Positions 24,484 to 31,165 of a DNA stretch of 37,968 nucleotides are shown here, in pieces; positions within the stretch are counted from its first letter, which is position 1; the number at the start of each line of letters is the position of its first letter. The stretch lies in contig CAMLGZ010000029.1 in the NCBI GenBank assembly GCA_946479745.1, forward strand, positions 1-37,968, read 5' to 3'. Source of the stretch: an uncultured Pseudoxanthomonas sp. (lineage in GTDB: Bacteria > Pseudomonadota > Gammaproteobacteria > Xanthomonadales > Xanthomonadaceae). Below the pieces are notes generated by a model. It had not been told where the DNA came from, searched no databases, and saw nothing but the letters and a program-made list of their open reading frames with translations. A program made the translations under genes and the position numbers.

Positions 24484-25461
24484 ATGGACAACAGCGGACG
24501 CGCACGCAGCGAGGCCTGGTCGAACTACTGGAAGAGCGGCGCGCTGCACTCTTGCATAGGCAGCTATGCCGGCAACTACGGCGGCGCGATCGGGGAGTTC
24601 TGGAATTCCGTTTTCGGCCGTCTGCACGAAGGCAGCAATGTACTGGACATCGCGACAGGCAATGGAGCCTTGCCCAAGCTGCTTCTGGACGGCTTTCCGG
24701 ACAGGTTCGCGCGCGTGGACGCGGTCGACTATTCGACGGTGGCGCCCGCATGGTACGACCCGGAGAAGATGGGGAGGATTGCGTTCCATCCGAACGTGGC
24801 GATGGAGCGGCTTCCTTTCGAGGATCGTGGATTCGATGCAGTCGTCAGTCAGTACGGTATGGAGTACGGCCGCCGCCAGGAATCTCTGGAGGAATGCCTG
24901 AGGGTCGCGAAAGAGTCGGCGATCTTCGCCTTCATCTGGCACCACGCCGATGGTGTGCTGGTGCGAGTGGCCGAGCAGGAAGTCGCGCACATCGACAGGC
25001 TGCTCGCCAGCGACGGCCTGGTGTCGGCTGCCGTGCGGATAGTCCCGTGGCTGCAGGCGGCTCGAAAAGATCCGTCGGCCGGCCTGAATGCCGAAGCATT
25101 GGAATGCCGCGCCCAGTACAACGCATCGATGTCGCGGCTGGCGGAGGCTATCGACGCCAGCAAGGTGCCCGATCTACTGCTGGATAGTAGGGAATATGTA
25201 CATTCGCTGGTCGCATCGACTGGGGTCGTGGAAACGGAGGCGTTGCTGGAAAAGCTGCGCGCTTACGGGGAAGGATTGATGGGCGCCCGTCTGCGCAGCG
25301 CCGAAATGGTGAGCAGCGCCCTGGATGCTCAGCAAGCTCATGCTATCGGGGCGTACTTCAAGCACGCACGGCCAGCGCTGCAGACACGGCTCGAACCCGT
25401 CAGCCAGGGCTCCGAAGGCATCATCGGCTGGGGATTCGTGGCTGCCACGCAGTTGGAATGA
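24484..25461 (+). CDS. Class I SAM-dependent methyltransferase
   Basis: 325 residues. Motif I is VLDIATGNGALPKLLL (about residues 53-68), followed by the acidic residue in DAVDYS, and motif IV/post-I region GFDAVVSQYGMEYGRR with LEECLRVAKES, as in UbiE/Methyltransf_11 enzymes. The C-terminal 170 residues are helical and not recognised; they probably hold the substrate site. The start ATG comes 26 nt after the receptor terminator, so the gene must have its own promoter or rely on read-through. Substrate unknown. Convergent with the barrel-like gene, 48 bp apart. Confidence 0.87.
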   Translation: MDNSGRARSEAWSNYWKSGALHSCIGSYAGNYGGAIGEFWNSVFGRLHEGSNVLDIATGNGALPKLLLDGFPDRFARVDAVDYSTVAPAWYDPEKMGRIAFHPNVAMERLPFEDRGFDAVVSQYGMEYGRRQESLEECLRVAKESAIFAFIWHHADGVLVRVAEQEVAHIDRLLASDGLVSAAVRIVPWLQAARKDPSAGLNAEALECRAQYNASMSRLAEAIDASKVPDLLLDSREYVHSLVASTGVVETEALLEKLRAYGEGLMGARLRSAEMVSSALDAQQAHAIGAYFKHARPALQTRLEPVSQGSEGIIGWGFVAATQLE

Positions 25462-25509
25462 AGAGAGGCAATGCGTGCTCTTGATCAGAGCGCGCTAAGA
25501 CGCAGCTTA

Positions 25510-26367
25510 TTAGAGGTCCTGTTCGTAGCGCACGTAGGGCACGGTGCCTTCGTCGCCGCTTTCATCGCTTGGCGAGAAGGGATTCTTGCCGCGGGTGATG
25601 ACGTTTTCCGCACCCACGGTCAGCTGGCCGCTCCATGGGGTGCGCCAGGTGAGGCCCAGGCCCAGGCCTTCCCACTTGCCCGGCTGGCCGGGGACATCGA
25701 CTACGCGGCCGACGATATTGGCGCTGAAGGCGCCATAGCCGCCGCCAACGCTGAGGCTTTTGGTGTTCCAACGGTCGGCGATGGCCGGTACATCGGCGAT
25801 TGGCACCAGGCGCGCACGGGCTACTGCGCCGCCAATGCGTACGTAGCCTTCGCGGCCGATGTTCTTCTGGCCGAATATGGCCAGATCGTTTTCTTCGACG
25901 CGTGCGCCGGCGTTGGAGGACAGCCAGGCGGGGAGGGTGTCGCGGCCGGTGCCGGCAGACAATCCCAGCTTGCCGCCCGGACGAGTAAGGGAGGCGCCGG
26001 CGCTAAGGCGCTGGCTGCTGCCGTCATTGCCGTCGGTGAGTTCGGCGACGGCGCAATTGCTGATCAGGCTGCCGATGCTGCTGGCGCTCTGGCGGTTGCA
26101 GACCAGTCCAAGGGAGTCGCCGGCTTCAAGGCCGAAGGCCGCTCCCAGCGTGTTGCTGCCCAGGCGCCAGCTGGCACCAGCCGAGGCTTCGCCGGTCGGC
26201 TCCAGCAGGAGCACCGCTTCGACTTTGCCGCTGGTGTTGTTCCAGACCGGAAGAACCGTGGGATCGCGCTTGGAGGCTTGCGGCTTCTTGGATTGCGCCT
26301 GCGCGCCAGCCGCCACGCCAAAGGCGAGCAGCAGGACAAACGGCAGATGCAGAAGACGCAGGTTCAT
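25510..26367 (-). CDS. Exported, probably outer-membrane barrel-like protein of unknown function
   Basis: 285 residues from ATG 26367. A signal peptide (MNLRLLHLPFVLLLAFGVAAGAQAQ) leads into a sequence of alternating short beta-like strands: GKVEAVLLLEPTGEASAGASWRLG, GAAFGLEAGDSLGLVC, QRLSAGASLT, LGLSAGTG, LSVGGGYGAFSANIVG, WEGLGLGLTW, SGQLTVGAENVI, ending YVRYEQDL. This looks like an outer-membrane beta barrel, though the last residue is Leu rather than Phe. There are two Cys (in LVCNRQ and ISNCAVAE). No family is recognised. It lies downstream of hslO on the same strand, and two hairpins stand in its leader. Confidence 0.75.
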   Translation of the reverse strand: MNLRLLHLPFVLLLAFGVAAGAQAQSKKPQASKRDPTVLPVWNNTSGKVEAVLLLEPTGEASAGASWRLGSNTLGAAFGLEAGDSLGLVCNRQSASSIGSLISNCAVAELTDGNDGSSQRLSAGASLTRPGGKLGLSAGTGRDTLPAWLSSNAGARVEENDLAIFGQKNIGREGYVRIGGAVARARLVPIADVPAIADRWNTKSLSVGGGYGAFSANIVGRVVDVPGQPGKWEGLGLGLTWRTPWSGQLTVGAENVITRGKNPFSPSDESGDEGTVPYVRYEQDL

Positions 26368-26385
26368 GGCTAGCTTAAGACTCCC

Positions 26386-26416
26386 AACCCCGCGCTGGGG
26401 TTCCCCTCCCAAGGGG
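26386..26416. repeat. Two adjacent hairpins before the barrel-like gene
   Basis: aacccc-gcgct-ggggtt (26386-26402) is followed directly by cccc-tcccaa-gggg (26403-26416). On the minus strand they lie in the 105-bp gap after hslO and 18-50 nt before the barrel-like gene's ATG. They could attenuate read-through from hslO or shield the leader. Confidence 0.5.
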
Positions 26417-26472
26417 ATCTGATGCTATTCGATTTATGTTTCTTTAACAAGTCCCCGACACCCGCACGAAAG

Positions 26473-27363
26473 CTATTGGAGCCGTTCAGGGGCTGCTATT
26501 CCGACCGGCGGCAGGGCGAAAAGTTCATCGATTTCCGGCGCACTGAAAATATAGCTCTGGCCACAGAACTCGCAACGCACTTGGGCCTGGCCGTCGGCCA
26601 GGGCGGCATGGGCTTCTTCGGCTCCCAGGGACTGCAGCATGGCCGCCACCCGTTGCTGGGAGCAGGAACAGGCGAAGCGCAGGGGGCGTTCGGCCAGGAT
26701 CGTTGGCTCCTCCTCGTGGAAGAGGCGGTGCAAAAGCTCCCCCACGGGAACGGCCAGCAGCTCGTCGGATCGCAAAGTCTCGAACAAGGCCCCAGCGCGG
26801 TTCCAGCCGTCGCTGTCGCCTTCGTCGCCCGGCAGCTTCTGCAGCATCAACCCGGCCGCCGCCTTGCCGTCGGCGGCCAGCAGCAGGCGAGTGGGCAGCT
26901 GCTCGGACTGATGGAAGTAGTTCTCGAACGCCTCGGAAAGAGTGGCGGCGTGCAGGGAAACCAGGCTCTGGTAGCGCTGCGGTTCGCGCGGGTCGAGACC
27001 GGGGTTCTCGATGGTGATGGCCAGCAGCGCTTCCTCGCCGAGTTCGCGCAGGTCTTGCGGGGAGTCCTGGTCTTCCGCCAGCCGGGCGATACCGCGCAAG
27101 GTTCCTTGCGCGGTGCATTCGGCGAACAGCGTGCGCAACGCGCCCGGGCTGCGCAGTTGCAGGGACAAGCGGCCGTTGACCTTGGCATGGCCGGTGAACA
27201 GCGCGGAGGCGGCGCAGGCCTGGCCCAGCAGCGCGCGCGCGCGGTCGGCATAGGAGGCGTGGGACAGGATCTCCTGCCAGGTATTTTCCAGGCGCACGCA
27301 GACGCCGCGCACGCCGGCTTTGGGCAGAAGGAAGCGTGTCTGGTTGTCGCCGGTATTGGTCAC
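26473..27363 (-). CDS. hslO: Hsp33 redox-regulated chaperone
   Basis: 296 residues. The C-terminal zinc switch is complete: CSC (C232, C234) and CEFC (C264, C267), the CxC-X29-CxxC pattern of Hsp33. Earlier segments GVRGVCVRLENTWQEIL and HAKVNGRLSLQLRSPGALRTLFAEC match the chaperone domain. Hsp33 is a cytoplasmic holdase that is activated when oxidants release zinc and form disulphides. The start is GTG (27361-27363) and overlaps the TGA of the upstream hydroxylase gene, so translation is coupled to it; this is not a usual partner in enteric bacteria, where hslO lies with hslR. Confidence 0.96.
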   Translation of the reverse strand: MTNTGDNQTRFLLPKAGVRGVCVRLENTWQEILSHASYADRARALLGQACAASALFTGHAKVNGRLSLQLRSPGALRTLFAECTAQGTLRGIARLAEDQDSPQDLRELGEEALLAITIENPGLDPREPQRYQSLVSLHAATLSEAFENYFHQSEQLPTRLLLAADGKAAAGLMLQKLPGDEGDSDGWNRAGALFETLRSDELLAVPVGELLHRLFHEEEPTILAERPLRFACSCSQQRVAAMLQSLGAEEAHAALADGQAQVRCEFCGQSYIFSAPEIDELFALPPVGIAAPERLQ

Positions 27364-28646
27364 AGTTCTCCGAGGTCGGCGTTTTCGCCGTAAAAAGCCA
27401 TGATGCTCTCAACGGTATGGGCGACTAACTGCCGTTCAAGCGGCGTAAGCATGGGATGCCATACGTCGAAGATCAGCACGACGCGAAGCCGATCGCTGTA
27501 GTTCCATGCTTCATGGGTGATGGTGTCGTCGAACGCGACCACTTTGCCGGGCCGCCAGATATGGGTTTCTCCGCCCACGCGTAGCCCGCAGTCGGGTGGA
27601 ACGATCAGGGGAAGATGCACTGTCAGGCGGGTGTTGGTCGCTCCATTGTGCGGAGGGATATGGGTGCCCGGCTTGAGCGCCGAGAAAAAAGCCACCGGCG
27701 CCCGGTTGGGAATGACATTCTGCGGTGCGCGGCTTATGGCCGCTTCGGTGCGTGGGCATAGATCGGCGTTGGAATCGATGCGAGCGCCGTTCTTCCACAG
27801 GAAAAGCGCGCCCCAGTCCAGGTTGTGATCAAGCGCATCGAACTGCCCGGTGGGAGCGCCTGCCTGCGTTTGTACGTACGGCACGAAAAGATCAGGCCGC
27901 TGCAACAGCGATTCCAGCTCGCCGAGAATATCGGGGAAGGCTGCCTCCATGGCGGGCACCCAGTCGAAGGCGGAGGTGTCGAAAAAAGGAATGGCCGGAA
28001 GCCTCGGATAAGGCAGCATCAATGGCCGCGCAGTGACGAACTCACGGCGTCCGGTCACGATATCCAGGCAGTTTTCGAAGCGTTCCAGCTCAGGGCGGCT
28101 TCCTTTGCCTATCAGCCCGTGCATACGATCCTGCAGGAACTCGCGCAGCGACTCCTGGTTATCGCCTACGGCTTTTCTCGCTTGCGCGACGAGCGGCTGC
28201 AATTGCGGCGACTGCATGGCCGATTCCGGCATGTAAGCCAGCGCTCTTCCCCAGGAGGCCGCCGCATCCCTGGGCTGTCCTTTCGCTTCGAGCAGCCGCG
28301 CCCGTTCCATATGGGCACCCCAAGCCGTGGGATCGGCAACGATGGCCTGGTTGATCGAAGCCAGGGCGTCGTCGGTGTTGCCCTGCGCACTGTGCAGCCG
28401 CGACAGATTGGCGTGCGCCATGGCGAATTCCGGGGCCGCGGCCACCGCTCGTAGCAGATAGTCGCGGGCCAGCGCGAAATCGCCACGCGCCATACTGTAG
28501 ACGCCGATGAAATTGAGCGCCGGCGGATAGTCGGGTTCGATGTCCAGAACCTGTTTCCACCGGCTGACAGCCGCTTCCGACTGGCCGCGCCTGGACATCA
28601 GGTCGGCCTCGGTCATCAGGGCGGCTATCCGGTCTTGTGCTTGCAT
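27360..28646 (-). CDS. TPR-containing aspartyl/asparaginyl beta-hydroxylase family protein
   Basis: 428 residues. The N-terminal 170 residues hold tetratricopeptide repeats (QSEAAVSRWKQVLDIEPDYPPAL, GDFALARDYLLRAVAAAPEF, GNTDDALASINQAIVADPTAW). The C-terminal domain is an AspH-type 2-oxoglutarate/Fe(II) dioxygenase: HIPPHNGATNTRLTVHLPL (H333 as iron ligand, R340), CGLRVGGETHIWRPGKVVAFDDTITHEAWN (H378, second iron ligand) and RVVLIFDVWHP (R388, for 2-oxoglutarate). AspH itself uses only two His ligands, as here. It should hydroxylate a protein or a lipid-like substrate; which is unknown. Coupled to hslO by a GTGA overlap and divergent from mtgA. Confidence 0.9.
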   Translation of the reverse strand: MQAQDRIAALMTEADLMSRRGQSEAAVSRWKQVLDIEPDYPPALNFIGVYSMARGDFALARDYLLRAVAAAPEFAMAHANLSRLHSAQGNTDDALASINQAIVADPTAWGAHMERARLLEAKGQPRDAAASWGRALAYMPESAMQSPQLQPLVAQARKAVGDNQESLREFLQDRMHGLIGKGSRPELERFENCLDIVTGRREFVTARPLMLPYPRLPAIPFFDTSAFDWVPAMEAAFPDILGELESLLQRPDLFVPYVQTQAGAPTGQFDALDHNLDWGALFLWKNGARIDSNADLCPRTEAAISRAPQNVIPNRAPVAFFSALKPGTHIPPHNGATNTRLTVHLPLIVPPDCGLRVGGETHIWRPGKVVAFDDTITHEAWNYSDRLRVVLIFDVWHPMLTPLERQLVAHTVESIMAFYGENADLGEL

Positions 28647-28712
28647 GGCCGCCCTTCGATGTACTCACCGCGATGAGCGAAAGGTTAACATTGCGGCAAG
28701 ATTCCAAACCAT

Positions 28713-29456
28713 TTGCCGGGAACCTACGCCATCGATCCGCCTCTTACCCGACGATCCCGATCCCGTCGCTGGTTGCGCTGGCTGCTGGCGTTACCGTTCC
28801 TGTTCGCCGCGGCCAGCATCCTGCAGGTGGCGGTGCTGCGTTTCGTCGATCCGCCTTTCTCCGCATTCATGATGGCCCGCCAATTCGAGGCGTGGGGTGC
28901 GGGCGAAGTGAGCTTCCGGGTGGCCTACGATTGGCGCGATATCGATAGGATATCGCCCAGCCTGCCGGTCGCCATGGTGGCCGCGGAGGACCAGAATTTC
29001 GCCACCCACCGCGGTTTCGACTTCAAGGCAATAGAGAAAGCCCGCGCCAACAACGCCAAAGGCCGCAGGGTGCGTGGCGCGAGCACGGTCAGCCAGCAGG
29101 TCGCCAAGAACCTGTTTCTGTGGCAGGGCCGCAGCTGGGTGCGCAAAGGCGTGGAAGCCTGGTACACGCTGCTGATCGAACTGATGTGGCCGAAGACGCG
29201 CATCCTGGAGGTCTACGCCAACATCGCCGAGTTCGGCGATGGCATCTACGGCGCGCAGGCGGCGTCGCGCAGCTATTGGCACAAGGACGCGAGCCACTTG
29301 TCTCCGGCCGAAAGCGCCCGATTGGCCGCGGTGCTGCCTGCCCCGAGGCGTTACAGTGTTGCCCGCCCCGGACCTTTCGTGCAGCGACGCGCCAACTGGA
29401 TCCAGCGACAGGCGCGGCAGATCGGCGGATCGGGCTATCTGCAATCACTGGATTGA
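28713..29456 (+). CDS. mtgA: Monofunctional biosynthetic peptidoglycan transglycosylase
   Basis: 247 residues. One membrane anchor (about 21-43) leads to a GT51 domain with the catalytic glutamate in [16 protein letters not shown] (E92), then [35 protein letters not shown] and [15 protein letters not shown]. It polymerises lipid II into glycan strands at the inner membrane. No transpeptidase domain follows, as expected for MtgA. The only usable start in frame is TTG at 28713; an in-frame stop at 28686-28688 closes the frame upstream and the next Met lies after the membrane anchor. Weak initiation is therefore predicted. The GT2 gene follows after 2 nt. Confidence 0.92.
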   Translation: MPGTYAIDPPLTRRSRSRRWLRWLLALPFLFAAASILQVAVLRFVDPPFSAFMMARQFEAWGAGEVSFRVAYDWRDIDRISPSLPVAMVAAEDQNFATHRGFDFKAIEKARANNAKGRRVRGASTVSQQVAKNLFLWQGRSWVRKGVEAWYTLLIELMWPKTRILEVYANIAEFGDGIYGAQAASRSYWHKDASHLSPAESARLAAVLPAPRRYSVARPGPFVQRRANWIQRQARQIGGSGYLQSLD

Positions 29457-29458
29457 AC

Positions 29459-30487
29459 ATGCCCCACGATCAGGATCGCCTTACCGTAGTGGTGGCCGCG
29501 CGCAACGAGGCCGAGGCGCTGCCTGCGCTGCACCCGCGCATCGTCGCGGCGCTGCAGCGCCTGGAAGGAGTGGAAGGCCGGGTAATTTACGTGGACGACG
29601 GCAGTACCGATGCCACCTGGGAAACGATGCAACGCCTGGCCCGGCACGATGCGTGCGTCTCCCTGCTGCGCCTGTCGCGCAATTTCGGTAAAGAACTCGC
29701 GCTGACCGCAGCGCTGGACCAGGTGGAAACCGGCGCAGTGCTCATCCTCGACGCTGACGGGCAGGACCCGCCGGAGCTGATTCCGCAATTCGTTTCGAAG
29801 TGGCGCGAAGGCTACGACGATGTGCACGGCACGCGTATCCAACGCGAGGGCGAGGGATGGTTGAAACGCGCCACCGCGGCCGGTTTCTACCGCGTGATCG
29901 GACGCTTGTCCAAGACCCCCATTCCCGCCGATACCGGCGATTTCCGTCTGCTGTCGCCGCGCGCGCTGACTGCGTTGCGGCAGTTGCGCGAACGGCACCG
30001 TTTCATGAAGGGGTTGTTCGGTTGGGTGGGCTTCAACCAGGTGGCTATTCCCTATCGCCGCGACGCCCGTCTTGCGGGACGCAGCAATTTCGGTCTCTGG
30101 AAGTTGTGGAACTTCGCGCTGGAAGGCATTACCAGTTTTTCCACTGCACCGTTGCGCGTGGCCACCTATTTCGGCCTGCTGACCGCGGCGTTCTCTTTCG
30201 TATTCGCGGTCTGGATCATGGTCAAGGCCGCCTTGTACGGCGATCCTGTGGCGGGTTGGCCCACGATGATGGTGGTGATCCTGTTCCTGGGCGGCATCCA
30301 GTTGATCGCGTTGGGATTGATAGGCGAATACCTGGGCCGGCTGTACGACGAAGCCAAGCAGCGGCCGCTGTATCTGGTGGATGTCTGGCAACCGGGCGCA
30401 GGAGGAGTATTCTCGGCTCAGCAATCCGGTACGAAAGGAGAGGTCGATGCATACGCTACGCCAACTGTTGGGAAGCAAGACTCCTGA
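29459..30487 (+). CDS. Family 2 glycosyltransferase, polyprenyl-phosphate type (GtrB/DPM-like)
   Basis: 342 residues. The catalytic domain has TVVVAARNEAEAL at the start, VDDGSTD (D46-D47), the DxD-like ILDADGQDPPELI (D98, D100), and HRFMKGLFGWVGF, followed by two membrane segments (about 237-258 and 272-295) and LIGEYLGRLYDEAKQRP. This is the layout of enzymes that move a sugar to undecaprenyl phosphate for later flipping to the periplasm, as in O-antigen glucosylation or ArnC. It begins 2 nt after mtgA, so the two share a message and an envelope role. Its last 41 nt overlap the CBS gene in another frame. Confidence 0.92.
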   Translation: MPHDQDRLTVVVAARNEAEALPALHPRIVAALQRLEGVEGRVIYVDDGSTDATWETMQRLARHDACVSLLRLSRNFGKELALTAALDQVETGAVLILDADGQDPPELIPQFVSKWREGYDDVHGTRIQREGEGWLKRATAAGFYRVIGRLSKTPIPADTGDFRLLSPRALTALRQLRERHRFMKGLFGWVGFNQVAIPYRRDARLAGRSNFGLWKLWNFALEGITSFSTAPLRVATYFGLLTAAFSFVFAVWIMVKAALYGDPVAGWPTMMVVILFLGGIQLIALGLIGEYLGRLYDEAKQRPLYLVDVWQPGAGGVFSAQQSGTKGEVDAYATPTVGKQDS

Positions 30488-30875
30488 GGTCTATGCGGTC
30501 GCCCCCGGCGACTCCGTAATCGACGCCATACGCCTGATGGCCGAAAAAAGCGTGGGCGCGGTGCTGGTGATGGACGGCGCAAGTCTGGCCGGCATCGTTT
30601 CCGAACGCGACTACGCGCGCAAAGTCGTGCTGCACGGCCGCTCGTCCGCCGATACCTCGGTACGCGACATCATGACCGCGGGCGTGATCACGGTGGGGCC
30701 CAACCACACGGTCGAACATTGCATGCAGCTGGTGACCGACCACCGCATCCGCCATCTGCCCGTATTGGAGGACGGCGAAGTGATCGGCGTGATCTCGATC
30801 GGCGATCTGGTCAAGGCGGTGATCGAGGATCAGAAGGTCCAGCTGGATCAGTTGCAGCGGTATATCGCCAGTTAG
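30447..30875 (+). CDS. CBS-domain-pair protein
   Basis: 142 residues made of two CBS motifs: the first with VYAVAPGDSVIDAIRLMAEKSVGAVLVMDGASLAGIVSERDYARKVV, the second with VRDIMTAGVITVGPNHTVEHCMQLVTDHRIRHLPVLEDGEVIGVISIGDLVKAVI. Standalone CBS pairs bind adenine nucleotides and act as energy sensors; the target here is unknown. A strong ribosome site (AAAGGAGAGG) lies 5 nt before ATG 30447, which settles the start although the frame is open upstream inside the GT2 gene. The genes overlap by 41 nt. Confidence 0.94.
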   Translation: MHTLRQLLGSKTPEVYAVAPGDSVIDAIRLMAEKSVGAVLVMDGASLAGIVSERDYARKVVLHGRSSADTSVRDIMTAGVITVGPNHTVEHCMQLVTDHRIRHLPVLEDGEVIGVISIGDLVKAVIEDQKVQLDQLQRYIAS

Positions 30876-30880
30876 GTGCC

Positions 30881-31144
30881 ATGTCGGACTCCAGTGGTTT
30901 GCTAACCGTTCTCGAAGAGACTCGGCGACTTCTCGCTCGTCCTGACAATGACTTTTCCCGCTCGTCCTGGAAGGACCAGACTGCCGCTCTCCAAGAAATG
31001 GATGCTCATATCCAGCAGGTGGAGTACGGGTTGCTTCCCGATCTTTCCGTTTTGTATGCACCCACTGGCCCCCTTCAAGAAGTCAGCCTGGGTAGTGGCT
31101 GGGCCCAGGAGTTTCTAGTTCTCGCAGAGCGATTTGACACGTAG
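30881..31144 (+). CDS. Small protein of unknown function
   Basis: 87 residues, mostly acidic and soluble, with a helical middle (LTVLEETRRLLARPDNDFSRSSWKDQTAALQEMDAHIQQVEYGLLPDLSVLYAPTGPLQEV) and the C-terminal GSGWAQEFLVLAERFD. I do not recognise a family. The ATG is 5 nt after the CBS stop codon, so it is likely the last gene of the mtgA-GT2-CBS message. The TAG stop is supplied by the left end of the REP hairpin at 31141. Confidence 0.75.
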   Translation: MSDSSGLLTVLEETRRLLARPDNDFSRSSWKDQTAALQEMDAHIQQVEYGLLPDLSVLYAPTGPLQEVSLGSGWAQEFLVLAERFDT

Positions 31145-31165
31145 GGCGGGCATTGCCCGCCCTAC
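31141..31165. repeat. GTAG REP hairpin that ends two convergent genes
   Basis: Perfect 11-bp arms (gtagggcgggc / gcccgccctac) with loop ATT. TAG at 31142-31144 is the stop of the small plus-strand gene, and the complement of CTA at 31162-31164 is the TAG stop of the AsmA gene. It may also act as a bidirectional terminator. Confidence 0.9.

Noticed and set aside
29120..29458. Upstream extension of the GT2 frame inside mtgA
   Set aside because: Not related to glycosyltransferases; the GT2 domain begins a few residues after ATG 29459, and mtgA in the other frame is clear.
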